Shown piece by piece: positions 35,487 to 46,178 of a DNA stretch of 64,000 nucleotides. The notes beneath the pieces were generated by a model. The model saw only the letters and a program-made list of their open reading frames with translations, ran no database searches and was not told the DNA's origin. How positions within the stretch are numbered: position 1 is the stretch's first letter; every line of letters begins with the position of its first letter. The stretch comes from Cinnamomum chago (lineage: Eukaryota; Streptophyta; Magnoliopsida; Laurales; Lauraceae): assembly GCA_038049695.1 (NCBI GenBank), contig CP142451.1:5082001-5146000 (forward strand), written 5' to 3'. The translations under genes were made by a program, and so were the position numbers.

Positions 35487-35664
35487 TTTTTTTTTTTTGC
35501 TATCGGAGGGTTCCCAACCCTTTGGGCTGGACTAATCCCTCCGGGCCCAGAGGGAAGCCGGGTAAATCCCCTGTAGCCCTAGTGTGGTAGCGGAGTTTCG
35601 AACTCACAACCTCCGGCAGCAAACCGTAGTCCTAGGCCAACTAAGCTACCCCTTGGGGTTCTAA
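35487..35664 (-). mobile_element. tRNA-derived SINE, copy 2, nested in the MULE
   Basis: 178 bp flanked by the exact 13-bp duplication CTCTAATATGACT (35474-35486, 35665-35677). On the minus strand it has the A box TAGCTTAGTTGG, the B box GAGTTCGAAAC and an A tail next to the left duplication. It shares sequence throughout with 13288-13473 and 59042-59216. Confidence 0.93.
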
Positions 35665-35849
35665 CTCTAATATGACTATAAACCTAATTTTATGATCAAA
35701 TAAGGCCCAGCATGGGCATTTTAATAGTGGCTAATGGTTTAGAAATACATACTTGCTCTGTTTTTCAAAATGTATGTATCTTTCATATTTCTCTAAATTA
35801 TGTTCTTGTGATTTGACGATAGCATGTCAGTTAGCGAGGTGTTGGTTAT

Positions 35850-36160
35850 ATTCCACTATGATGGTGACTTTTAATTCGATATAATCCGTTCGGTGTACAA
35901 TGGAGGAAATCAGAAGATAAGATATTTACCGACATATATAACATATGACTCACTGGTTAACGAAGCAACTGAGCATCTAATTGGAACTCATACATCCAGA
36001 GATTAAACATACAATACCTTCATCGCAATGGATGGGCATTTTCAATGGCAAGCATCGACGACGACAATGATTTGAAGATAATGTTCAAAGCATCGGGGAA
36101 TGATGTGAATGAGATATATCTATATGTCTTCAAAGAGCCCAAGGAGAACAATGAAGGTAT
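35850..36160 (+). pseudogene. Remnant of MURA-like transposase N-terminal domain
   Basis: Reading across frames, the segment encodes YNGGNQKIRYLPTYITYDSLV and, farther on, a DDDNDLKIMFKASGN...IYLYV-like stretch. This order (GG...ITY..LV...D..DL..M...) is that of the PB1-like N-terminal domain of plant MULE transposases. Internal stops and frame changes show it is decayed. No zinc finger or catalytic core follows. Confidence 0.55.
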
Positions 36161-36580
36161 GTGCATTGGTTGTATTTGCAGGAATTGGTTGCTAATGTAT
36201 ATGGGTTCCATGTTGGCTTGAAGATTGCATAAACTTTTTGGTTCGGTTGGTGATGTAAATAGGTTGTTCAAGGCTTGAACAGTGCAGTTCATTCTTTGGG
36301 TTGGCTGCTGATGTAAATGGCCTGGTTGGACGTAAATGGGTTGCGCATAACATATTTTCAACATTGAAAAATGGGCTGGTTGGTGATGTAATGTTGAAAT
36401 GTAAATGGTGATATAAATGAGGTTTAACTAAATTTAGATTAAGTTGTATTCAATTGCTCCATGTTATTTGTGCTTAAGTATTTACTTTCACCATAAGTGC
36501 AACTTTATGTTTGGGTTCACACTTATTTTTAAACACAACCTTTCAAGCAGCTATAAACTTATAAGTTTTAATTCATCACA

Positions 36581-36970
36581 CTGACAAAACTAGTCGATAC
36601 CAACAGCTTTAAGTTGTCGATATCGACAACGTTTATACAATACAACAGCTGCTGACTTACAACTTTTAATTCATCCCACTGACGAAACTAGTCGATATCG
36701 ACAACTTAAAGATGTCGATATCGATAATTTTTTTTCATTCTAGTAGCTCCTGAATTACACTTTTAATTTATCTCACTGACGAAACTAGTCGATACCGACA
36801 ACTTAAAGTAGTTGATATCGACAACTTTTATCCATTGCAGTAGTTTCTGACTTACAACTTTTAATTCATACCCCTGACGAAACTAGTCGATATCAACAAC
36901 TTTAAGTTGTCAATATCGACAACGTTTATACATTCGAGCAGAAACTTTCTTATAACTTTTAATTCATCAC
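36581..36970. repeat. Four-copy 98-bp tandem repeat carrying paired palindromes
   Basis: Units start CTGACRAAACTAGTCGATA at 36581, 36679, 36776 and 36874. Each holds two GTCGATATCGAC-type palindromes about 27 bp apart, then TTTTAATTCATC. 36613-36630 is a perfect 18-bp palindrome (GTTGTCGATATCGACAAC). Confidence 0.93.
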
Positions 36971-37859
36971 ACATCACTTCATGAAAGCCTGTGGCAATAA
37001 TAGCAACAACATCATGAATATTCCTGCAAAAAAAAAGGCAAACAACTCCTTTATCAATCCACCCCAAACATAGCAACAAAACCACCGCCATCCCTTCTTC
37101 TCAAACCAAAACAACTCTCCCCATTTCAGTATCAGTTCTTGTCATACAAATTGCAAGTACTTTTTTCAAGCAGTTACTCTCAACTGCAGATTCATAATAA
37201 AACATACAAGTGCCATCAATGAAAATGTATTGGATGCTTTCAACTTAGAGAACATGAAGCAGTATATCAAGTGGATCCCCAACAGATTGCATTCATTAAA
37301 CCTGTGGAACCCTAACATGCATTCAACCATTCTATTGACAATATGCTAACAGTAAAGAAAAAAAATCAGTATGAGGCAAAGCATATGTACTCCAACAAAA
37401 TGATTCTATATACAAGTATAATTCATTATGCACAATGGCAAAAGGAGACAAAGTATAAGTCTATCAACCTGATAGACTGATGAAACACCATATCAAAGGC
37501 AATATTGCAATTTACAACAGAAAAGTACAACCAAAATAGAAGCCCCGTAAGCACCATCCAACAAACATTTTCCAAAACAAACCATAGAATATCTTTCCTG
37601 CGCTCCACTCTTTGTTGGAAATCACCATCAAAGCCATCATGGAAAGTCATTCAAGTTGGTCAAACCCAGTCTATTGGCATTCAACCGCCAGCTCATTTTG
37701 AATATCTCTATAATGATTTTGCTGTGAAAGTAGGGAATGTCTTCTTGAGTGAAGTTGAAATCTGCCCCCTTTTCAGCACTTCAAACGGTCAATATGCTCT
37801 GTTGACTTTGTAGATCCCGTCAATGCGAATCTGTAGGAAGAAACGGAGCACAATTCGGA

Positions 37860-38560
37860 GTCCGGATGGCTTCAGAAACTGTTGGGCTTCTGAACTGGGT
37901 TAGGTTGAACCTAACCGAATTCGAACTGGCCTGGACAATAACCCAAAATGATTCTTCTTCTTCCCCACCCTGTTCCAGATTCTGGTTCTGCAACGAAAAA
38001 ACAGGGACATCGCATGCTGCCTTCTTCTCCTTCAGTGTCGGTGAATGGAGATCTGCTGTTGCGCAGATGGATTCCGGCAACTTGTGGCCTGGCGATGTGT
38101 TGTGCACAAGATCAGCGGCGATTTGCGTGGCCCACCTTCTGCAGGACAGGGATCGAGACGCTGCCTTTCAGGGGAAAAGCTGGCGGCGTGTACTCCTCTA
38201 GTTCCGGCGACGATGAACGGCTGGAATCCGGTATTTTCGAGGGTGTTGGCGCGAATCTCCTTTTTCTCCGGTTCGGTTCTGTGATAGAACCTGGTTCTGT
38301 GACAGAACCTGGTTCTGCAAGAGGCAACTGGCAGCGAAACTGGAGATCGATTCGATCCTCTGATTCTGCTCCGGTTGCGATTTCTCTGAGTGCAGAGATC
38401 CGCTGGCCCGCCATCATCGTTTTAGAATCCCTGAGTCCTCTTCTTGTCTTTGATCAAGAGAGAAACACGGTGTCAATAGGTAAAGGCACTATGGAAGAGG
38501 ATAAGGGAAAAAGGAGGACGGTGAAATGGGGAAGAAGGGGGTTTCTTGCGGTTTTTGTAT
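37860..38560. other. GC-richer MULE interior, possibly captured DNA
   Basis: Open in overlapping frames on both strands (a 204-codon frame on plus at 37948-38562). It includes the short repeat GAACCTGGTTCTGTGA. I recognise no protein domain; the composition contrast with the rest of the MULE is the only hint of capture. Confidence 0.4.
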
Positions 38561-38569
38561 AACCGCATT

Positions 38570-38587
38570 ATTGTCGATATCGACAAT
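38570..38587. other. Subterminal palindrome, right (ATTGTCGATATCGACAAT)
   Basis: Perfect 18-bp palindrome, ending 122 nt from the right end of the MULE. Confidence 0.8.
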
Positions 38588-38681
38588 ATCAAGAAACATG
38601 TAAAAAAAAAAAACGGAAGGGGCCCAGAGGGCCCTTTCCGTCTCTATATTCCTATCAGGCCGTCCACCTACTCATGGCTCA

Positions 38682-38709
38682 CTATGGGGGTTTTTTCCGT
38701 AGTTTTCCC
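38682..38709 (-). repeat. MULE terminal inverted repeat, right
   Basis: Inverted match to 34837-34864, followed by the AATAATTTA duplication at 38710-38718. Confidence 0.9.
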
Positions 38710-38718
38710 AATAATTTA

Positions 38719-41700
38719 TCACATTAGGCCTTTCCTTTGAAAAAAAGAGACCCTTTCTTTGTAAAATAAATAGAGGCGCCAAGATTTACTTGAAACCGGT
38801 AGTAAGGCTTGATCTAATCAACATGGTTTTACACTATTAGGTGATCTAATCAACATGAAACGAATGGGTGTAAGAGATTACTGGCTAGGGTGATCTAATC
38901 AACATGGTTTTACACTATTAGGTTCAATTTGCACCAATTCCGATGAGTCGATGATGGTCCAGATTGGTGTGGATAAGTTGTATGTGATACTTAAAATCAT
39001 CCCTATTCCTTGCTACATATGAAGATGGATACTCATTTACATAATACCAGAGATATAAGTGAAAAGGATCCGCTGGGATGAATTCACTGGATGTAGAATG
39101 GTGGCATCAAAGTGCTTTCCATTTTTTTTTTTTTTAATGAATTGGTCAGAAGATCACTCCAAATATATGCAGGAGAGGACTTTGATTCATGTGAACTAAT
39201 TTTGGCTTGGTCCAGAAGTGCAGAGTAATACATTTTAATTGCCATTATTTCAGCACACAATCTATACATAGGGTGATAGAGGATCACCTTGACATCACCC
39301 ACTATATCATGAAATCTGCTGGCTAAGATTTAATCATAATTTCACAAGTAGTAAAAAAAATTTTTTGGGGTAAAAGTTCACAAGTAGTTGTGACAAAATG
39401 AAACTATATGGCTGGAAACATGCCTAATATGATTGGGTTGGGTTGGGTCGGGTCGGGGTTGGGTCGGAGGGCCATTGGCAGATTGAATTAAAAAACAAGC
39501 ATGGACTCAACGACTCAACCTCAAGCCAACTCATTTGTTATTATTAGGTTGAAAATGGGCCCCTGATCCCAAAATTACAAGGGTCGGATTGACAGGTCAG
39601 GTCAGACATTGTCACATTGCCACCCCTAGAAGTAAACATAGTCCCACACCCATGTATTTAGGCACAAATGCTATATGCTGAGTATTTATTACGTGGGATG
39701 TAAAAACTACGAGCACGGAGTATGTACAAAGTACATAATTTGTATAATATAGTAGGGATGGTAGACAGTTCCTCATCCTTTATTACTTTGTCTGTCCTAT
39801 AAGGATTTCTCTATTATGCCAAAAAAAACGAAGAATCCTACTTTCCTCCCTTCAAATAGTAAATTGGAATCTTCTTTATAAAAAAAAATATGTTCATTTT
39901 CCCCTTTTCCACAAGTTAAATATATTGCACCAAAGGATGAAATTGTATGCTACAAGAAAATGCAAAACAACTTTCCTCTCCATTTTATGATCTTATCTTT
40001 CACACAAATGCTCCCTTAATATTATCTAACTGTAGCTTAAGGTTGCACTTAGACCAAACCTTAATTGTATCTTGTGTCTTGCACTTTTAATTCAGGTTGG
40101 CTTGGGTTAAGTCATGGGGCAACCCTCATGATTCAAACCCAACTCCAATCAGGCCGTTTTAACTGTTCCACACTCCCCTTCAAATGGTTAAAAGAAGGAT
40201 AGAGATTCCAGGTGACGGTTGAAACTTGATCCGAGGATTTAAAAATGACGAACCACTCTAGTCTACTAATGAAACAAGGCATGTCAATTTCTCAAAAAAA
40301 CTTCTTAACGTTCGTTTATCCGGGTTGTTGGTAGTGTATTTCACATTTTTTCATTTGCCGATTTTAATGTTAGTTTATCTTTGTAATAATGGGATGTGCC
40401 CCATTTGGAGCCTCTAAGACCAAATTTGGGTTTTTATAGCTCATTTTCTGTATATTATTGTTTTAGAAGAAATGAAGAAATAATTAAATCTTTTTTAAAA
40501 AATATATATATTCTCGAAAAAACTGGAAGGCGGAAAGAATTCAGGAAAATAATAAAATTCTGTGTAATTGGAATCAAATTTTTGGAAAGCCACTGTAGCT
40601 TATTTGGTAGTCACTTTACTTCAAAAACCTGTGGAAACTTGGTAGATGTAATGGGTAAAAGATATAAAGTATAAATGATGACTAGACAGACCTATCTTAC
40701 ATTTAATTTAGGTCATATTTAGCAATCAAATCCTTGAATAATAGATTACATTTTTTTACAAAGAGGCATTGAAAACTCGTGTTTGATTATTGTAAATCCC
40801 CAACTTGGACCAATAGAAATCCTCAAATTTTCAGGTTCAACCACCACCCCCATATGATTTGGAAATTCTCACTTTCACATATTCACGCACTAAAACAGAA
40901 TTTTCTCAACAATCTGCATCCATACACACTGGCATCAATGACAAATCATCAAGTATACAATCCTCAACAAGGAATCCTTATTCCAGCAATGAGTAAACTT
41001 CAGGTTTATAGATTCCTCATCTATCACCAAATGTGTTCTATGGGATACCTTGGGTTTAATTTAATAGTAGTGGCCAGTACTCATTTTCCATCTTCCTTCA
41101 ATTGATTTTCAATTAAAGAAACGATCATTTGTTTTCCCAATTTTAGACACATCTAGGAATACATTTAGAATTCCTATGAATTCAATTTCATTTAGACAAA
41201 TGGGACGTTTTTTTCCTCACAATATGTGAGAATCGAACTGATGAACTCAAACGTACCCTTAGCTTATACAGTCACCTGGGACATGCATAAGCAGGTTCAT
41301 TTTCGGTCTCGCAACTTGCCTATTCTATATCTGTGCGGTCCACCTGCGACGTACACGACCAGGTTCATTTATTTCATTCTGGCCCAGCCCATCCTGACCC
41401 AAATTTGAAAATTATGGAGGCTCATCGGGTTAAAACTTGGGCTCAGTCAAAATTTGGGACCCAAGTTGCAGCCCCTGTTTGCTACATCTAAACAATACAA
41501 CACCCAAAAAGCTCTGTAGATTGAAAGGTTTACTCTTACTACTCTCTGCTTACACATTAGTCAAAACAAGATTTTGAAAAATAAGATGAAACATGCAATG
41601 CAAAAATGGCTACAGCACATGCCATTGCCGAGTCCAATTATAAGAAAACTAACAAAATGGATAGTAATAGGCTAATAGCCTACAAAAGGCAACGCATTCA

Positions 41701-41779
41701 AACTAGGACCTATAAAACTACCATTAAAATACCTTACAATGTCCCTGGATAACACATAACGGCACCAATCAAACCTTAC
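38719..41779. other. Intergenic between MULE and RPS19
   Basis: No gene supported. It contains a 32-bp direct repeat (TGATCTAATCAACATGG..., near 38811 and 38890) and a GGGTYGGGTYGGG run at 39434-39471. The last 200-300 bases are probably the RPS19 3' untranslated region. Confidence 0.5.
39434..39471 (+). other. Potential G-quadruplex (GGGTTGGGTTGGGTCGGG...)
   Basis: Six G-runs of three or more with 2-nt loops on the plus strand. Confidence 0.6.
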
Positions 41780-44700
41780 TCAGGGAGCAAGAGCAACAAC
41801 AATCCGACCAGCAACTTGATCGAGATCTCTTTGACCGCTTGATGTAATTCTCCTCCCACTGAATACAACAGCAAACAGAAAATAAACAGAGTAAAGCAGC
41901 AGCATCATGATGTTCCAAAAGATTATCTCTAAGGCTGCATTTAGGTCCCCAGCAATTTGGAAGCATAAAAAGTGCTTGCCCGGTTTCATTTTCCTTTTTT
42001 TTTTTTTTTTTCTTGTCACTGATCCAAATAACAAAATCATGGGAAACTATACCAAAAAAAAAAAAAGAATTAATCTAATAAGGTGTAAGAAAATAACATG
42101 TTATTTGTGATTCTTAATAGACATAAATACTGACTGCTTCGGACATCTTCACAGGCTTGTAAAAGCAATAGATGACACCTCTTATGCCCCATTTTTAAGA
42201 ATGTGACTAAGTGTATTAAATACCATGTATCGGGTGGGACCAACTATGTCAATCATCACCTGCCACAGAAATAGGCAATCCACTCATAACGCAGCCCAGC
42301 ATGTGCATTCAATGTGTACTACTAGTCTCATAAGCAGCTATCATTAATTTAGACACTGTTAAGTCTGTAACCCAACAAATGAGTTATGCATGCTAATTAC
42401 TGTGGAGCATGCACATAAGCAAGGCTCTCAAGCAAGATCATTAAACTGTGTGAGTGTTGGGTCTTATGAGCCGAAGGTCGTGGGTTCGAGACCCGCCGGG
42501 ATCATCTTAACTTTTAAATTTTACCTTTCAAATAATAATAATAATATTTTGCAGTCCATCATTGCTTCAAAGAAATGACACATGAATGAAGTGACACACT
42601 TACCCCTTTGGATCAATGTCAATAATGTTCATTTTCTGGAGTTGTTGAAGGATATTGCGAGCAACAGAACCACTGCTCTTGCAGAAGTGTGGGGGGCGAC
42701 TTCCATTTCTCTTGCGCCCACCATAGATCTTCTGGAAAGCACCAACTCCAATACCCTGCCTCAAGTAGATCTTTCTTGCCATGGAAGCTGCGGCACAGAA
42801 TTAATCAGGCAATATATGGGAGAATGCCAGATCCTTCCATGCAAAATTTGGACAAGTAAAACAAAAAGGATAGAACCAATACCAGCTCTAATATAATACC
42901 AATCAGGGTCATAAGGAGCAAGTTCCTTAAAAGTACCAGTCTTCACGATATCAGTCCAATAAGGAAGCTCCATCTATTTACAAAAGAACAATATATTCAG
43001 TAGAAGTTGGCCAGAACCAGAGTGGTGAAAAAATTCCCTCCAGATTACATACAGAAAGATGTTGAATTGAAAACAGTAAGGGGCTCTTTGAATCTTAATA
43101 AAAGAAAATCTTCCTGCAGAATATGATGCGTATTATCACACCAGATAACAAACTATCATCATCACTGAAGATTATTCATAATTTCCAATATTCTCAGCAA
43201 ACGTTCTTTTAAACAGATCTGATCATAGATATATACTTAAAATGATTGAATGCTTCGATAGAATCTATCCATATGGAAGCTTTTTAAGTCTGGATTTGCA
43301 CATCCCAAACAATACTTAAAGCTTCAATCAGAGGAACAAAGGCACATTTGCAATAAAATTATGTCCCAATGTTGAAAACTTTGTGGGGGAACTATCTTTG
43401 TTACTGACACAAGCTGACCCCAAATGGACAGAACAGGGCTGTTATGGTGATGATCTTCATTGTTGACAAAATACACAAAGCCACAAACAATTCTTTATTG
43501 GAGCATAATGTGCTTCATATTGAATATACTGAGGATTTTTCGTTAATTCTTGATTGGTTGTTGAAAATTTATTGAATCTTTCCCATTTCAAAATTTTCTA
43601 AAATGATCTCCTGACATTTGGGGTTATACTCAGAAAATGATCAAATGATTAGATCCATCTGAGCAACATTTTGAACCATCTTTTCAGTTTTCCTCCTATC
43701 TGATGAATTTAGGATATCTGATGATGCCAAATCCTCCAAGTGACAAGCACAGGTTGGGTTGAGTTACAGCCTTACAGGATGGGTCAAGTTTGATTTGGGT
43801 TTGTCTCCTGTTCTTTCAGATGTTGAAGAAATAATAAACATTTTGATGGAGAAAATATTTTTATAAATACCTTTCATCAACAGATATTCAAATAGGTAAT
43901 AAATATAGTGTGGATTGCCATCCTAAATCGTTAAAGTAAATGATCCCTAAAATCCAACTCAGCTAATTAAAACTTTGACCTCCAAATATAAAAGGTCACA
44001 TCTAGATGCATGTCAACCGAGTTTGGGTAACTTGTTTATATGTAGCTTTCAGATAATGGATTGAGTTGAGTTACATGTAAACTTAGTTAGTCTCATCAGT
44101 TTACATGTAACTCAACTCAATCCATGATCTGAACATCAAGACCAGAGAACACTGCCAAGAAAAATTCATCAGTTTACATGTAACTCAACTCAATCCATTA
44201 GAAGATCCGCTTAACGAAATCCAAAACGCTCAAATCCTGTCCAAATTTCACCCTGATGCGAGTTCTCGCCTAGTGTTAGATTGATCATGCCTAAAACAAG
44301 TCATGAGAAGACAAACAAGCCAGAAGCAGCAACATTGTTTGAGAAGTGATCAATCTGAATGTGGGACCAACACCCATAAGAGTGAAATTCTGCTCTGAGC
44401 ATTTATTTGTAGGCGGTTTGGATTTAGCAGGCAATGGTATCCTTTTGCCCACTGGGTTTCTCTAATATTGGAATCATAAGATCGGAATCAGTAACCTATC
44501 TCAATCCTGTTCACATGGGAGGCAAATTAATGCAAAACACAAGAACGAGTGTTTTGACGCACAAACGCCTCTCAATCTGAAGACATTGAACTTGATAAAT
44601 CATCCAAACGCATCCAAAACACGTAAAAAAAGGTTATATAGAGAATGACCCATGTCCTAAAAACTAATACAAGAGAAAACCCAATTCTCAAATGAAGAAT

Positions 44701-44871
44701 TTAAAAGGCCAACATCAACAACATCAAATCTCTGTTTAAAAAAGACCAAAAAAGAGGGAGAGAGAGAGAGGAGGGAAGGGAGCAGACCTTTCCAGATCGC
44801 TTGAGATGGGCAGAGTAGGCTTTCACGAAATCATGAGGCGATACATCTTTCACTGTTCTCGCTGCCTCCAT
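41780..44871 (-). CDS. RPS19: Small ribosomal subunit protein eS19, 4 exons, 145 aa
   Basis: Exons on minus: 44871-44788, 42973-42883, 42787-42604 and 41858-41780 (438 nt, 146 codons with stop). All introns are GT-AG and keep frame. The protein is a cytosolic 40S component needed for 18S rRNA maturation and small-subunit assembly. Diagnostic segments are [13 protein letters not shown] and HLKRSGK (exon 1), [14 protein letters not shown] (exons 2-3), [34 protein letters not shown] (exon 3) and [20 protein letters not shown] (exon 4). Length fits the roughly 143-aa plant family. The start is the first ATG after a pyrimidine-rich leader. Intron 1 (42974-44787) holds a 27-bp perfect inverted repeat; intron 3 holds a SINE-like relic. 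No defect is seen, so it is probably functional. Confidence 0.96.
42400..42550 (+). mobile_element. SINE-like relic in RPS19 intron 3
   Basis: Contains TCGTGGGTTCGAGACCCG (42478-42495), a good pol III B box, and an (AAT)n tail at 42533-42547. The A box is poor. It does not fold as a complete tRNA as far as I can see. Confidence 0.45.
44056..44125. repeat. 27-bp perfect inverted repeat (hairpin) in RPS19 intron 1
   Basis: Arms 44056-44082 and 44099-44125 with a 16-nt loop; arms start ATGGATTGAGTTGAG. A third copy of the right arm is at 44172-44198 in direct orientation. Confidence 0.95.
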
Positions 44872-44889
44872 GGCTGCCTCCTCCTCCTG

Positions 44890-44965
44890 CAGATGCTAGA
44901 GAGAGAGAGTGCTTGAACTCGATTTAGGGTTTATCAGATTCCGAGCGCAAATTATATATAGAGGA
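44890..44965 (-). promoter_or_regulatory. RPS19 promoter: TATA box, telo-box, CT-rich leader
   Basis: On the minus strand CTATATATAAT lies at about 44962-44952, the telo-box AAACCCTAA at 44932-44924 and a CTCTCTCTCTCTAG tract at 44910-44897, all within 95 bp of the ATG. Telo-boxes are characteristic of plant ribosomal protein gene promoters. Confidence 0.75.
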
Positions 44966-44999
44966 ACGTTTTACAAAAAAGACCTTGATAGTTAAGTTT

Positions 45000-45500
45000 A
45001 ATGTTAAAAAACTTCCCGAAAAGTAGGGATGTAAATGGGTACCCGATTCTCCAATTACACGGATGTTCCGACTCATTAAAAATCGGGTCTTGGTCCTTAT
45101 TTAGGCCCTGATAAGTAAATGGGTATGGGTCTGGTTCCACCTTGGTTTGGACCTGTGAACCCGAGACCCAACATATTACCTCAATTTTAGAAAATATCTC
45201 ATAAAAATTATATTTTTTTAATATCATTGTCTAGCTAAACCAGGACCCGGATCCAGACCCGTCCCATATATGGTTCTGGTTCCGGATCCAAGAAACCGAT
45301 TCCGAAGTGATTCCGGATCCGGTTCCACCTTCTCCTTAACGGTTCCGGGTCCACCACCATGGACCCGGACCGGAACCGACTCATTTACAACCCTACTGAA
45401 AAGTAGGCCTATAAATGGGCAGGGACGGGCCGACCGGGCCGGGCTTGGAACGTCCAATCCTGTCTCGAATATTGGGTGAGCTTGCGGGGGGTTGTCCACC
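45000..45500. other. Intergenic, GGGTC/CCGGACCC-rich low-complexity segment
   Basis: Repeated GGGTACCCG, GGATCCGG and GGGCCGGG words, a composition seen in decayed plant repeats. Related words occur at 39430, 48360 and 55560. No gene. Confidence 0.45.
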
Positions 45501-45602
45501 CCCCGGCCCCAAATTGAATGGGCCTACGTAAAATCTTGTTCCGTACAAGCCCAAGTTGGGTCAAGCTTAGCATGATCTTAATATATAAGATAAACATTCT
45601 CT

Positions 45603-45690
45603 AATTATTCCTATCTTTTCACCATAGGCCGAGTGTGAACTGGACTAATTATTCCTATCTTTTCACCATAGGCCGAGTGTGAACTGGACT
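45603..45690. repeat. Exact 44-bp tandem duplication
   Basis: 45603-45646 is repeated without change at 45647-45690 (unit AATTATTCCTATC...GAACTGGACT). Confidence 0.95.
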
Positions 45691-45975
45691 TTAAACCCTC
45701 ATTTTTTTCGTATTTTTTTTTCTTTTTTCAATAACAGAGTAAAAAAATTGAAAGTTAATGGAAACTAACAGAAATCAGCTAAGTATCCTACGTAGGTCAA
45801 GTAATACCTAAAAGAACTTAGCAAAAATCAATAGAAAGCATTTATCTTTAATACGTCTAAAAAATAATCTAATGCATTCCCATCATTATATGAATTATTA
45901 TTACTAGTTGGGTTGTGACTTAACCAATTCCGAACACAAACTAATGCTTCTACAGGTTTAAAAAAATTCCTATTA

Positions 45976-46175
45976 CGGCATGTTTGTGTAGGTCCTTGAA
46001 AAAAAGAATTTCCAAACCCCATCAAAAATGTTTTTCCATTGAATCGTATAAAATTTAACTCATTTTTTATTCTTTTGTTTATAGAAAATATCGGCTTTGA
46101 AAATCTCTTGTGGCAGGAAAACAGCCAAAATCTTTATACCTTTTTCCATATAAATGGGGCTGCACAAACTTGCCC
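45976..46175 (+). mobile_element. Short Tourist-like MITE, diverged relative of the 22971/54719 family
   Basis: 200 bp, ends CGGCATGTTTGTGTAG and inverted CTGCACAAACTTGCCC, with TTA duplication at 45973-45975 and 46176-46178. Confidence 0.7.
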
Positions 46176-46178
46176 TTA

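Larger units (their letters stand above)
34837..38709 (+). mobile_element. Mutator-like DNA transposon (MULE), 3.87 kb, non-autonomous
   Basis: The ends are inverted repeats beginning GGGAAAACTACGG; the outer 28 bp (34837-34864 against 38682-38709) differ at two sites, and weaker similarity extends inward past 110 bp. A perfect 9-bp duplication flanks it, the size expected for Mutator. An 18-bp palindrome lies exactly 122 nt inside both ends and again in an internal array (36581-36970). It contains a remnant resembling the N-terminus of a MURA-type transposase (35850-36160), a nested SINE (35487-35664), and a GC-richer segment (37860-38560) open on both strands that could be captured host DNA but which I do not recognise. 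No transposase catalytic region remains, so it would need help in trans. Confidence 0.88.

Noticed and set aside
37866..38562. 204-codon plus-strand frame as a host gene
   Set aside because: It lies wholly inside the MULE, has no recognised domain, and the other strand is also open.
40710..41190. Possible MITE resembling 57580-57920
   Set aside because: Some shared words, but borders and duplications could not be set.
42470..42500. tRNA gene at the B-box match TGGGTTCGAGACCC
   Set aside because: No matching acceptor stem or good A box; a SINE relic fits better.
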